A program made the position numbers and the translations under genes. Below the pieces are notes generated by a model. It was not told the origin of the DNA and ran no database searches. It worked only from the letters and a program-made list of their open reading frames with translations. From Flaveria trinervia (lineage: Eukaryota > Streptophyta > Magnoliopsida > Asterales > Asteraceae), in contig CM046454.1 of assembly GCA_025506515.1 (NCBI GenBank), positions 37,932,503 to 37,996,502 on the forward strand: a stretch of DNA of 64,000 nt. Reading direction: 5' to 3'. Position 1 is the stretch's first letter; each line of letters begins with the position of its first letter. Shown here piece by piece: positions 31,941 to 43,290 of the stretch.

Positions 31941-32435
31941 TTAAGATGGAGATGGTGCTAAAAAGGATTCCTTTGATTTTGGCTTAGTTTTCCTTTTCAG
32001 TGGTTTAATCACAGGTACATCTATTTGGTTAACTCTTACCAACAGATGTTGAACCATCATAACAAGTTGTGTCTGATTGGTTGTTAAAGCTTTCAGTTCA
32101 GTAGACACATCAGTACTTGTTTGTGAATGGTTCCTGTGAGACATCATGTCCTCCTTTTTGAAAGACACAGACTTAGTCTGTTGTTTTGATACTCTTTGAG
32201 GAGTAGTTTCAGCTATTTTATGATAAACCTCTTTCTTCTGTTTAGATTTTTGTGAAGACTTTGGTTTATCAAGATGAGATGTTTGTGGCACAAACTTGGT
32301 TTCAAATTCATCTTTCATTTTATTAATTTTATTTTGAATGATTTTATCCTTGTTAAATTTGGAACCCTTTCTGTACCAACATTCATCAATGAGATGATTA
32401 AATAGACCACATATTTCACATGGCTTTTTCTTCAT
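31941..32435 (-). pseudogene. Element X gag, second CCHC knuckle and basic linker
   Basis: The frame starts with KKKPCEICGLFNHLIDECWY, an intact C-x2-C-x4-H-x4-C knuckle. A very Lys-rich linker follows, with a helical segment (LKALTTNQTQLVMMVQHLLV). Element A has the same type of second knuckle at 15-110. The stretch 32436-32756 upstream is a decayed Ser/Thr-rich continuation. Confidence 0.75.
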
Positions 32436-32756
32436 CTTCTGTTGATCAGCTGCTGAAGAAGATGAAACTACTGAAGGTGTGTTCTTCAGTACTTTCTTCC
32501 TCTCAGTACTTATGTGAAGTACTGAAGGATTTGTAACAACTGAAGACTTGCTCTTCAGATGTTTTCTATCAGTATATTTGGATTTCCTGATAGACTCTTC
32601 AACAGTTGTTAAACCATGTTTGGTTCCATTTGGTTTGAAATGTTGTTCAGGTGTTGTTACTTGCTCTTCAGTACTTTGAATACCTTTTGAGACAACACCT
32701 TAAGTACTCATCTTTTCTTTGATCATGTGTTCATCAGCAGTAGGACCTTCAGCAGA

Positions 32757-33386
32757 TTAATTAGTTGAGGTAGTATTAGTGACTTCATCCTCTGATTGTA
32801 CATTATCACTTGAGGATGAGACACATGATGATGTGGTTTGGGAATTGATTTCACCTTTAGATTTTACTTCTGTCTTAGGAGTAAAATCTATAGGAGGTTC
32901 AGTGTGATTATATCCAATCCCAAACTTCACATTTGAAGTTGTTTGCTTACTGAGAAGCATTTCAAACCCCTTGCAAGATGTTACCCAGCGTTCACACTCC
33001 ACTTGAGTAGCTACAAGTGTTTCTTTGAGACTCTTGTGATTTTCTAAAATAACCTCTACCTTAGCCTTTTCATCAGTGATTTGGCATTTTAATTTATAAA
33101 TCTCATCATCTTTTTCTTTTAAAACAGACTCAAACTCAGCTTTTCTTTTGGAAATCACTTTCTCTAGGTCAAGATTTTGATTAATTAAAGCTACATTTGC
33201 TTCTCTAATTGAGGCAAAAGCAGCTATGCATGACTCAGAACACAACTTGGCCTTAGCCTCAGAAGATACTTGTGGTACCTGTGATGATGAAGCATTTGAG
33301 CTTGAACCACCAGTAGACTCCAGGGCCATAAGAGCAAGATTTCCAAAAGGATTTTCACCACCATGTTGACCAGCACCAGAAAACAT
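32757..33386 (-). pseudogene. Element X gag coiled-coil extension
   Basis: Frame of 209 codons: a Gly/Ser-rich start, then a long predicted coil (residues about 45-135, with NQNLDLEKVISKRKAEFESV and EKDDEIYKLKCQI). It ends with the FGIGYNHTEPPIDF motif and an acidic Ser-rich tail. Element A's extension has the same order. This part joins the first and second zinc knuckles and is typical of long sirevirus gag proteins. Confidence 0.75.
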
Positions 33387-33429
33387 TTGTTCAGAATAAC
33401 CAGAAAGATTATCTGGTAAACTACTCCAG

Positions 33430-34188
33430 TCAACAACACCAGGAGTGAAAAAGATTTGATGTCATTGAGATTGAGATTGAGATTGTTGACTTGATTGAGA
33501 TGGTGGAGGCTCGGGTAGGGCATGTGATTGTTGAGCTATGGGTGCAGGAACCTGATTGGACGTGGCATGTAAAAACAGGGATAAGGATATGGCATTTGAC
33601 CTTGAGGAACAAAATATGCAAGAGACGATTGATTTTGTGAATAATGACGAGAACTGGTAGAATGTTGCCCTTTGTTTTGTGAATTATTCTTGGAAAGGTC
33701 AGAAAGGGTGCAGAAGAGTTAGATCCAGAAGATCTACACTCTCTTGCAAAATGTCCAAGTCTATGGCACTTGTGACACCTCAACTTGCTCTTGTCAAAAC
33801 CAACTTTGGTTTTTCCAGAGAGACCAGGGAATTTTCTACCTGTCCTTTTGTAAAATTTTTGAGATCTGATATTAACTAATGCCATTTGGCTCAAAATATC
33901 CATCTCTTCCAAATCATCATCAGCAATTCCTTTCAAATCATCCATCAAAAAGCACAGATTGTCACTATTACATCCTGAATTACAATCAATACCAGCAAAA
34001 GCATGATCTCCATTGTTTGAAGAGAAATCAACATGCTCATCATAGGAACTTTCTGATGTAGCATATTCTGACTCATGACCAACCAGAGCAGTATGCCCTA
34101 GTACAAAATCATCGGTGAGCTTCCCAGATGAAGTCGGTTTTCTTTTCTGTTCTATCTCTCTTTCAAATGTTAGCAGTTTCCCATGAAG
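33430..34188 (-). pseudogene. Element X gag middle with first CCHC knuckle
   Basis: Frame 33430-33948 contains DDLEEMDILSQMALVNI, then FDKSKLRCHKCHRLGHFAREC, an intact knuckle. Upstream, 33949-34188 is an acidic Ser/Tyr-rich linker readable with one stop. A frame change near 33430 leads to the coil region. This part binds RNA in active elements. Confidence 0.8.
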
Positions 34189-34681
34189 TTAGGTGAGAGA
34201 TAGATTATCTAGATTTGCACTGGAGCGTAGGAAAATGGTATATGTGTCCCATCTCTCAGGCAGGGATCTGAGAAATCTGTTGTTCATCTGACTGTGTGTA
34301 TATTCATGTTTAACCATTTTCAACTCGGATATCAAACAGGAGAATCGCTCAAACTGTTGAGTTAGTGACTCACCCTTTCTATGAGAGAATGTCTCATATT
34401 GCTGGGCAAGGATTTCTCTATTGTTTGCTAAGACCTCATCAGTGCCTCCAAATTGTTCTTTTAGAGCAACCCAGAGGTCATGAGCAGATTCATGATGCAT
34501 AAGTCCATAATAGACTTCATTAGGCAGTGCCATGGCCAGAATTTCATGGGCTTTAGCATCAATTTCAAACAGTTTCAGATCTTCATCTGAATATTGCTCT
34601 TTCTTCTTCAGAATCATTTCATTGGTTTCCGGATTACTCACCATAGGCTTATATGGTCCATGAACCACAGATTTCCAACAA
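34189..34681 (-). pseudogene. Element X gag capsid domain (main part)
   Basis: UBN2-type gag: the frame has KAHEILAMALPNEVYYGL, AHDLWVALKEQFGGT, LAQQYETFSHRKGESLTQQF and FLRSLPERWDTY. It starts here only because element Y interrupts the codon series at 34681. The first 40 codons lie at 42940-43059, and the frame is continuous across the Y insertion (C-W-K-S-V-V-H-G on this side). Confidence 0.88.
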
Positions 34682-34686
34682 CCTGA

Positions 34687-35706
34687 TGTTGGATTCTATG
34701 TGCCAAGACACATAGAATATTGATGCGGTTAGTACGTTATGATCCAAGTCGGGTTATACCCAATAACAAGCTTAGCAAACACCAATTAATATTTAATTGA
34801 TGATATGATCATGCAATTAAATATTTACACCAATTTAGAAAATGGGTTTTCTAAATAAGTTGCATATGAGATGGAACAAATTATGAGGATAATTTGTTGA
34901 TGGGTTTATTATTATTTTTGTTATTTAAAGGGTTTAAATAACACAAATAACATGAGAGTGTACTTTAATTAAATTGTTTAATTAGAGAAGACATATGTCA
35001 CATTAAATAAGTCTAGTAGATGACTTATTAATGTGTGACAAAAAGACTAGTTATTGTTAGTGTGTGTGTGTGTGTTTGATTAAAGAGGGAAAACCCCTTT
35101 TGAATCTCTTTTGGCCGCCCCCCCTCCCCCTTTGTTCTTATTGGACCTTTTTTTTCTTGTAAACAACACACACACTTAACAAGTCTTGGAGACTCAAAAA
35201 TCTGATCCATCTCCCTTTTTGCATGCAACACATACAACTTTTTCTCTCTCTCTCTACACCTCTCGAAAGGCAGCAGAAAGAAAGAGTATTTTCGGGTTTT
35301 AGGTGTTGTGTTTGGTGTTGAATCTCCCTAACAAGAGGTGCTTGCAAGGAGGCCTGGGGTATACTAGCTTGAGGACTTCTTCTCTTGGAGTCTTGGCCGA
35401 TTTTGCATATCTACATCTTCATCAAATCCACGTTTTGGCAGCCTCTTTTGGAAGCATTGTCTTGAGCTGCTGAAAGGTAGTTATGGCAGCTTGTTAATGA
35501 CTGTCCATTATGCTTGTTTTTGTGTTCATAGCTTGCTTATTCACATATTAGATCCTTTGATTTTGGGTTTGCTTTATACATTTAAATGGTCACCTAAAGA
35601 ACACATTTTTCAGCTTATAAGTAAGTTATTATAATGTTGTTATTCCGCTGCGTTTTCAGAAAGTTTAATGTGTTAAACTAAGTTTTATGTTCTTGCAAAC
35701 CCGTCA
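34687..35706 (+). repeat. Element Y 5' LTR
   Basis: It starts TGTTGGATTCTATGTG and ends TTCTTGCAAACCCGTCA. It has a short TG microsatellite near 35060 and a CT-rich leader near 35235. It differs from the 3' LTR by scattered substitutions and a few small indels, such as GATGGGTTTATTATTA present here only at about 34898. Confidence 0.95.
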
Positions 35707-35707
35707 A

Positions 35708-35725
35708 TGGCATCAAGAGCCGGTT
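35708..35725 (+). other. Element Y primer-binding site
   Basis: TGGCATCAAGAGCCGGTT starts one base after the LTR end. It is the same sequence as in element Z and is a tRNA-Met-like primer match. Confidence 0.85.
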
Positions 35726-37159
35726 ATGTGGATAGCTTGCTTGTTCTTCTCCTTTAAAATTGGTTATATAGGATGATTATAAACTCATAATAGGCTATTT
35801 TGGTTGATTCAATAAACCCCATGTCTTTCAAAGTTATATCTTCATGCTTATGATTAAACCTTGAAAGATGGGAATGTCAATTGGTTGATATGTTGTTGTT
35901 TGTTTGGACAAACAAACCCTAATTTTCAATTTATGTTGGCTGAAATTTGGGGTTTGATGGGGTTTATTTTGTTTGTTGAATGATGTTTATGGTTGTTCAT
36001 ATGATAGTGCATAACCTAGCTTGACCTTGTGTTGTTTGGTTTGGATTGAATGTATTTATTTGATTATATTCTTTCAATGGGGTTGTATATTAATTTGTGC
36101 TTTGTTTAAAAATGTATTTTGTCTATTTATTCATTGGGATATAATAATAGATTAGGAGTATTTTTCTTTTACTAGAAAATATGTATTATGATATATATAT
36201 TGTAAAAGAAGATGCTCGGGAAGGAAGCACAAGAGGAAGACACAAAAGAAAAGGACTTGAAGCATATGGATGCAAATTCAAGTGGGAATCTATGTTGATC
36301 TCAATTTTGTGTTGTATTCAACCCTTAGGAAAGACCAAATGACCACACTTGTGATGGAAAACAAGTGTGATCACAATAGTAGCTATGGTTATGCACATTA
36401 TGGTTGTTTATATTATGCTTGTTTGATTGTGGTTTTATGAATGATTGTATGATATTTGGATGTGATTAACAATCTCAATATAATGATCTTAAAGCTAATA
36501 TAAAATGGTTCTTAATCATTAAGTGTTAATAAATGGTTATCAAAAGGATAATGATTTTATAATAAAATGGGTTTTATTAAAAGAACCATAGGGTATCTTG
36601 TATTTGAAAGCATGCAAATACAAGTACATAGAGTTTTCTAAACTAGAATTATGAAATCTCTAAACTTTTGACCAACAAGTTTAACACCGTCCTTTTGCAC
36701 AACACTTGAGTCATTTGGAAACTCTTAATGGGATAAAAGTCACCTAACCATTTAGAGGGAACTTGTGATTTAAGGTGGGGATACCATATTGGTGGGATAA
36801 AGGTCACCTAACCACTTATGTGGGTAAACTCACACGTGTGTGCAAGTAGGGTAACTTGATTTGCTAACCATGTTAAATGGATCACCTAAATATGGTTTCC
36901 AAATGGTGTTGATGGGATTAACATGCCGACTTTACATATGATGTTTAAAGTCGATCCCATACCTCTAGAAGTTGCAAATGGTTGCAACCGTCAATCTTGA
37001 CCACCTTATTAATTTAAATCATGGGATAAAGGTCACCTAACCACAATTTAAATGTAATGTTGGGTCTAGATTTTAATATAAAAATGGCCTTAAAAGGCAT
37101 TAATTATTAAAATTGGCAATATCGAAAATACTAAAATAGATCTTTGTTAAAATTTGTAG
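35726..37159 (+). other. Element Y untranslated leader with three repeated words
   Basis: There is no ORF of note over 1.4 kb. ATAAAGGTCACCTAACC-type words occur at 36730-36750, 36794-36813 and 37023-37043, with a weaker one near 36880. Their number and spacing (about 60 then 230 bp) are the same in element Z's leader, which suggests selection at the RNA or DNA level. Confidence 0.75.
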
Positions 37160-38040
37160 ATGGCCACCAATAATGACAATCATGATAACTCATCGCTTCC
37201 ACCCAATCATTACGAGCGATCCTCCAAAAGGAACGTCTAAATCATAACAACTTTATTGATTGGTATCGAAACTTGAGAATGGTTCTCAAGCAAAAGAGAA
37301 GATCATATGTTTTAGACGACCCTATCCCCGATCAACCTACTGAGGATGATGAGGAGGCCTATAACGATTGGCTGAAATACACTGAGGACTCCGTCCAAGT
37401 CTTGTCTCATGCTAGCGAGCATGACTCCAGATCTCCAAAAGGAGTATGAACATCACGGAGCTTATGACATGATAACCTAGCTGAAGGAAACGTTCCAACA
37501 GCAAGCAAGGGTTGAGCGCTTCGAAACGGTTCGAGCACTCCATGCATGTCGTATGGACGATAACCAATTGGTTTCATCTTATGTACTTAAGATGAAAAGT
37601 CATATTGACCGCCTCGAGAGGCTTAATTGTCCCGTCTCGAAGGAATTGGCCACGGATTTGATCCTTAATGGCCTTACCAGAAGTTCGAGACATTTGTGTT
37701 GAATTACAACATGAATGCATGGGACAAGAGCATTGGTGAGCTTCACTCAATGCTTAAAACAGCCGAGGTGGCCATGGGTAAAAGGGTTTTACCCGTTCTC
37801 ACCATCCATGAAGGTGGGAACAAGAAAAGGCCTCATCCCGCACCCAAGGCAAAGGTTGCCAAGGGTAAGGGACCCGTTTGGGGAAAAGGGAAAGGGGTGG
37901 CAAGGGTGCCACCCAAACCACAAGAGAAGAAGCAAAAGGTTGCAACTAATGTCCCATGCTTCAAGTGTGGAGAGATTGGACATTGGGCAAGGAATTGTCT
38001 TGTCCATCTCCAAGAGTTGAAGGCAAAGAGGGATGCCGGG
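37160..38040 (+). pseudogene. Element Y gag with CCHC knuckle
   Basis: It starts MATNNDNHDNSSLPPN at 37160. A frame break near 37215 is followed by WYRNLRMVLKQKRRSYVLDD, further shifts, then RVERFETVRALHACRMDD and SYVLKMKSHIDRLERLN. Frame 37696 onward continues with WDKSIGELHSMLKTAEVAMG, a Lys/Gly-rich linker and the intact knuckle CFKCGEIGHWARNC. Shifts near 37215, 37430 and 37690 prevent a full product. The start was chosen because Z has the same N-terminus. Confidence 0.85.
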
Positions 38041-38331
38041 CAGACCTCAGGTACAATATACATGATTCATATTGATCTTAATGTTACATCTTCAAACACA
38101 TGGGTATTAGATACCGGATGTGGAACTCATATTTGCAATTTGTTGCAGGGGTTCAAAAGAAGTAGGGACTTTAATCAAGGTGATGTTAGTCTCTTCATGG
38201 GCAATGGAACCAAAGTCAAAGTTGAAGCTCGTGGGGACTACATCCTAAAACTTCCAAGTGGGTTGGATGTAATTTTGAAGAATGTTTTGTATGCTCCTAG
38301 TTTGACTAGGAACATTATTTCAGTGTCCTAA
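38041..38331 (+). pseudogene. Element Y protease
   Basis: Same frame as the knuckle: QTSGTIYMIHIDL, then WVLDTGCGTHICNLLQGF with the DTG catalytic triad, SLFMGNGTKVKVEARGDY and VLYAPSLTRNIISVS. An in-frame TAA at 38329-38331 ends it. The integrase resumes in the same frame right after, so a single nonsense change separates them. Confidence 0.9.
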
Positions 38332-39456
38332 TTAAGACATTATGATTATGTATTATCTTTTGTTGAAAATGATATTCATGTTTGTTTAAATGATATGTTC
38401 TATTTTAAAGCTATTCCCATTAATGGTATTTATGAATTGGTTCATGAAAATGCTTTAAATAGTTCATTGTACCATACTAACACCAAGAAACTCAAGTTGG
38501 ATTTGAGTGATACCTATCTTTGGCATTGTCGTCTTGGTCATATAAACAAGAAACGCATACAAACACTTCAAAAGAATGGTCTTTTAAAAACAAAAGAATG
38601 TGATTCATTTGATGTATGTGAATCTTGTTTACAAGGAAAAATGACTAAGGCACCCTTTAATGGAACTAACGAAAGGGCAAAAGATTTATTAGGAATCATA
38701 CATTCAGATGTATGTGGTCCTTTTAAACCAATGACTAGGAATGGTGAAAGATACTTCATTACCTTTACCGATGATTATAGTCGCTATGGGTATGTGTACT
38801 TATTAAGGCACAAAGATGAAGCTTTTAAAATGTTCAAGATCTTCAAGAATGAAGTAGAAAATCAACTCAACAAGTCGATTAAAGTTCTCCGCACCGATAG
38901 AGGAGGTGAATACCTAAGTGATGCTTTTCAGGATCATCTTAGGAGTTGTGGGATTGCCTCACAACTCACTCTACCTGGAACACCACAACATAATGGTGTG
39001 TCTGAGAGGAGGAATCGAACCTTATTGGATATGGTTCGATCTATGATGCCTAGAAGCACATTACCTCTATCATTTTGGGGTTTCGCTTTGCTCTCCACGG
39101 CCCGTATTCTAAATATGGCCCCAACCAAAAAGGTGGAAAGGACACCTTTTGAGATATGGCATGGAAGAGTTCCATCCCTATCATACTTAAGGGTCTGGGG
39201 TTGTGAGGCTTACGTTAAGACTCCCACCCCAAACAAATTGGAAGTCCGATCCACCAAGTGTATCTTTATTGGATATCCTAGAGATTCTATGGGATATTAT
39301 TTCTATGATCCACTAGAACAAAAGGTGTTTGTTGCCAGAAAGGGTGAGTTCTTAGAGGCAAAGTTCCTTATGGAAGGAACTAGCAGTAGAACGATGGATC
39401 TTGAGGAGGATCAAGAACCACATCCCGATGCACGTTTGGTTGAAACTAGCACTTAA
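38332..39456 (+). pseudogene. Element Y integrase
   Basis: Frame 38395-39456 runs 353 codons. The zinc domain LWHCRLGHINKKRI ... CESCLQGK is followed by the core: first Asp in IIHSDVCGPF, second in LRTDRGGEYL, Glu in GVSERRNRTLLD. The C-terminal part has SFWGFALLSTARILNM, RVWGCEAYVKT and TKCIFIGYPRD. Catalytic residues are complete. It ends at an in-frame TAA (39454-39456) where element Z has Gln, so this is a point nonsense and not the natural end. Confidence 0.92.
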
Positions 39457-40330
39457 CATGAGGATGTTGAGGATGATCAAGCGGTTGATCAATACACACA
39501 AAACGTTCACAGAAGTGGTAGAACTAGTAATCCACATGAAAGATATGGATTTTTCATGGATGGATGCTATGTGGTAGATTCAGATGAACCAACCACATAC
39601 CAGAATGTAGTGTCTAAATTGGATTGTGACAAATGGCTTGAGGCCATGAACGTTGAGATGCAATCCATGTATGACAATCAAGTTTGGGAACTTGTTGTAC
39701 CACCTCTTTATTCCAAGTAGTTGGAAGCAAGTGGGTTTTCAAGAAGAAAACCGATATGCATGGAAACTTGGATACTTATAAAGCTAGACTTGTAGCAAAG
39801 GGTTTCACTCAACTCAAGGGGTTGACTATGATGAAACTTTCTCACCTGTTGCGATGCTAAAGTCTATAAGGATATTGTTTGCCATAGCTGCTCATTATGA
39901 TTATGAGATTTGGCAAATGGATGTCAAAACTGCTTTCCTAAATGGATATCTTGAGGAAGATGTCTATATGGTTCAGCCTGAAGGTTTTGTCGATCCAAAA
40001 CATCCTAATAAAGTATGCAAGTTAAAGAAATCAATCTATGGATTGAAACAAGCATCGAGAAGCTGGAATCATCGTTTTGATGAGGAGGTAAAGAAATTTG
40101 GCTTCATCAAAAACGCTGATGAGGCTTGTGTGTATAAGAATGCTAGTGGGAGCACAATAACTTTCCTAGTATTGTATGTTGATGACATACTACTATTTGG
40201 AAATGACATTCCAACCTTGGAAGGTGTAAAAACCTGGCTTGGACGTTGTTTTTCCATCAAGGATCTTGGTGAAGCCGCCTATATTCTGGGAATAAAGATC
40301 TATAGGGATAGATCAAGGCGGTTGATTGGT
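39457..40330 (+). pseudogene. Element Y reverse transcriptase
   Basis: In the integrase frame it continues with RSGRTSNPHERYGFFMDGCY and WLEAMNVEMQSMYDNQVWEL, then a one-base deletion near 39717 shifts the frame. A second shift near 39815 leads into 39854 onward: MLKSIRILFAIAAHYDYEIW, QMDVKTAFLNG, KSIYGLKQASRSWN and the catalytic LYVDDILLFGND. The finger region is broken but the palm domain is intact. Confidence 0.92.
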
Positions 40331-41165
40331 TTAAATCAAAGTGCATACATTGATAAGATCTTGAAAAGATTCAAGATGGAGAACTCTAAGAAAGGTACCG
40401 TACCTATTCAAAGAGGAACGATATTGAGTACGACTCAATGTCCTAGCTCAAGGGATGAGCAAGATAAAATGAAGGCAATCCCATACGCATCTGCTATTGG
40501 ATCCATCATGTATGCAATGATATGCACTCGACCGGACGTGTCATGCGCCTTAAGCATGACAAGCCGTTACCAGCAAAATCCTGGAAACAGTCATTGGATG
40601 GCTGTTAAGAACATACTTAAATACCTAAGGAGGACAAGAGATATGTTCCTAATCTATGGATCTGGTGATGAGGAACTCGTTGTAAAAGGTTACACGGATG
40701 CGAGTTTCCAAACCGATCGTGATGATTCTCGGTCACAATCGGGGTATATTTTCATTCTAAATGGAGGAGCGGTCTCTTGGAAGAGCTCCAAACAGGATGT
40801 GGTTGCTCTATCAACTACAGAATCAGAATATGTCACCGCCTCATTGGCAGCTCAAGAAGCTGCATGGTTGAAGAAATTCATTGCCGATCTAGGGGTTGTC
40901 CCTTCCATTTAGGACCCCCTAGAGATCTTTTGTGATAACGAGGGTGCGATTGCTCAAAGCAAGGAACCTAGTGCTCATCAAAAGACTAGGCACATTGAGC
41001 GGAGATTCAACTACATACGAGATGAAGTTGAAAAGGGATGATATGTATTCGCAAAGTTCACACGGATCAAAACATTGCGGATCCTCTCACGAAGCTCCTT
41101 GAAAAGGCAAAGCATGAAGGTCATACTTGTGCCATGGGACTTCGATATTCTAGTGATTGGATTTG
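40331..41165 (+). pseudogene. Element Y RNase H and polyprotein end
   Basis: Continuous with the reverse transcriptase frame to an in-frame TAG at 40910. It has TRPDVSCALSMTSRYQQNPG, YTDASFQTDRDDSRSQSG, SWKSSKQDVVALSTTESEY and then, beyond the stop, IFCDNEGAIAQ and TRHIERRFNYIRDE. A shift near 41039 precedes the last residues (GLRYSSDWI-like, 41140-41165). RNase H acids in YTDASF, ESEY and CDNEG are present. Confidence 0.9.
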
Positions 41166-41935
41166 ATCTGTAAATTTTGTATTTGGATATATGGAACTCT
41201 TTATTATTTGAATAAAATTATATGGTTATAATGTTTCAATTAATGTTCCAATTTAGCATGTTTAATCCATGAGTAAATTGTTTACTCTAAATGTCCGTAG
41301 TCGTTCATACTTGTGGGAACAAGTGTGAGGGTAAGATTATTATGAACTTGGATTGGTTGATATTCATAAGGATGAATATAGAGCAATGGGTTGCCACCAA
41401 GGTTCATAGATATTTGTGGGATACAAATATTGGACTAACTCGCATCTCAAATTTTACTACATGGAATCTTATTGATTGATCATAAGTGAATTTGAGTAAA
41501 GGCGAATATCATTTGGTATCCTCCGACCTGAGATACATATTGGGTTTTGATATTCACCAAGTATTATACCTGAGCTAATTCTTCACTGTCCTAAAATAGT
41601 GGACAGCATATAAGGGTATGTTCAGGTATGACACGAGGTGTTTGTGAGAAACGTATGTAGTCAAGATGGAATTTGTTCCTCTTATTCGTTGAGAGTTAGA
41701 TGTCTAAGGCCTAATAAGTTAAATCAACAAGGAATGATCACTCTGTGTTCTTGGATTTAACATGACATCTGTAACAAAAGGATAGATGATTAATTCACCT
41801 AAATCATTTCAAGTAGGATACTTGAATAAGATGATGTTATTGAATGGCTATAAGTCATGCGTATTAAGGGTACCATTGTTAGGCGGTATTTACTGCTTGC
41901 ATCAATCTTCTATGAATCTTGGGCAAGCGGGAGAT
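41166..41935 (+). other. Element Y 3' untranslated region and polypurine tract
   Basis: No coding frame is convincing. The short ORF at 41291 has no similarity I recognise, and the same DNA in Z is not open. GCAAGCGGGAGAT at 41923-41935 is the polypurine tract next to the LTR. The region matches element Z's 15952-16740 in reverse. Confidence 0.75.
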
Positions 41936-42934
41936 TGTTGGATTCTATGTGCCCAAGACACATAGAATATTGATGCGGTTAGTACGTTATGATCCATGTC
42001 GGGTTATACCCAATAACAAGCTTAGCAAACACCACTTAATATTTAATTGATGATATGATCATGCAATTAAATATTTACACCAATTTAGAAAATGGGTTTT
42101 CTAAATAAGTTTCATATGAGATGGAACAAATTATGAGGATAATTTGTTTTATTTTTGTTATTTAAAGGGTTTAAATAACACAAATAACATGAGAGTGTAC
42201 TTTAATTAAATTGTTTAATTAGAGAAGACATATGTCACATTTAAATAAGTCTAGTAGATGACTTATTAATGTGTGACAAAAAGACTAGTTATTGTTAGTG
42301 TGTGTGTGTTTGATTAAAGAGGGAAAACCCCTTTTGAATCTCTATTGGCCGCCCCCCCCTTTGTTCTTATTGGACCTTCTTTTTCTTGTAAACAACACAC
42401 ACACTTAACAAGTCTTGGAGACTCAAAAATCTGATCCATCTTCCTTTTTGCATGCAACACACACAACTCTTTCTCTCTCTCTACACCTCTCGAAAGGCAG
42501 CAGAAAGAAAGAGTAATTTTGGGTTTTAGGTGTTGTGTTTGGTGTTGAATCTCCCTAACAAGAGGTGCTTCCAAGGAGGCTTGGGGTATACTAGCTTGAG
42601 GACTTCTTCTCTTGGAGTCTTGGCCGATTTTGCACATCTACATCTTCATCAAATCCACGTTTTGGCAGCCTCTTTTGGAAGCATTGTCTTGAGCTGCTAA
42701 AAGGTAGTTATGGAAGCTTGTTAATGACTGTCCATTATGCTTGGTTTTGTGTTCATAGCTTGCTTATTCACATATTTAGATCCTTTGATTTTGAATTTGC
42801 TTTATACATTTAAATGGTCACCTAAAGAACACATTTTTCAGCTTATAAGTAAGTTATTATAATGTTGTTATTCCGCTGCGTTTTCAGAAAGTTTAATGTG
42901 TTAAACTAAGTTTTATGTTTTTGCAAACCCGTCA
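41936..42934 (+). repeat. Element Y 3' LTR
   Basis: TGTTGGATTCTATGTGCCC ... TTTTTGCAAACCCGTCA, followed by the CCTGA target duplication. It is close to identical to the 5' LTR, so the insertion is recent compared with U and T. Confidence 0.95.
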
Positions 42935-42939
42935 CCTGA

Positions 42940-43059
42940 ACTATTAACAGACAGGTGATGGAGCATTCGTTGTTGCCATATGTTGTACTCACTCCTAACA
43001 AGTATCGGAGGCTTTGTTGAGGAGCCAGTATTGTGGGGATCATTGATTGATGCAGCCAT
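42940..43059 (-). pseudogene. Element X gag, first 40 codons (other side of element Y)
   Basis: The frame reads MAASINDPHNTGSSTKPPI, then LVRSEYNIWQQRMLHHLSVN and reaches the CCTGA duplication. It continues without a shift at 34681 as CWKSVVHGPYKP. NIWQQRML is the usual N-terminal helix of copia gag (W.....M). The start is the first ATG after the leader and primer site, which supports it. Confidence 0.88.
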
Positions 43060-43270
43060 TTTCACCAATTCAAACAGGTTCAATAAGAGTTTAACAGATC
43101 TAACTCAAAAACTCAACAACACAGATTGAAACAAGAAGAATCTCCAATTGATTCACAGGAAGTAACAGAAAAACAAACTCTATAACCAATTCTTGCAAAT
43201 TTGCTAATTCAATCAAACTAAGATATCAAAATAACAGTTTCAATGATCAATTGTTAAATCGATCAATGAT
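43060..43270 (-). other. Element X short untranslated leader
   Basis: About 210 bases between gag and primer site, A-rich in sense, with no ORF and no repeat array. Confidence 0.7.
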
Positions 43271-43288
43271 TAACCTGATCTAATACCA
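43271..43288 (-). other. Element X primer-binding site
   Basis: Minus-strand TGGTATTAGATCAGGTTA starts two bases from the LTR edge. It matches the tRNA-iMet core with a C-to-T change and a changed sixth codon-like step. Confidence 0.75.
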
Positions 43289-43290
43289 TT

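Larger units (their letters stand above)
34687..42934 (+). mobile_element. Element Y: complete but inactive Ty1/copia retrotransposon
   Basis: The LTRs are 34687-35706 (1020 bp) and 41936-42934 (999 bp), both TGTTGGATTC ... CCCGTCA. The target duplication is a perfect CCTGA (34682-34686 and 42935-42939). Between them are a primer site, a leader with three conserved words, gag, protease, integrase, reverse transcriptase, RNase H and a polypurine tract. Only a few stops and one-base shifts interrupt the polyprotein, so it is the youngest-looking element here. It belongs to the same family as Z. Confidence 0.96.

Noticed and set aside
35028..35347. Minus-strand ORFs in Y's LTRs (also 42314-42637)
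   Set aside because: They are antisense to the LTR leader, differ between the two LTR copies and have low-complexity TG/CT content.
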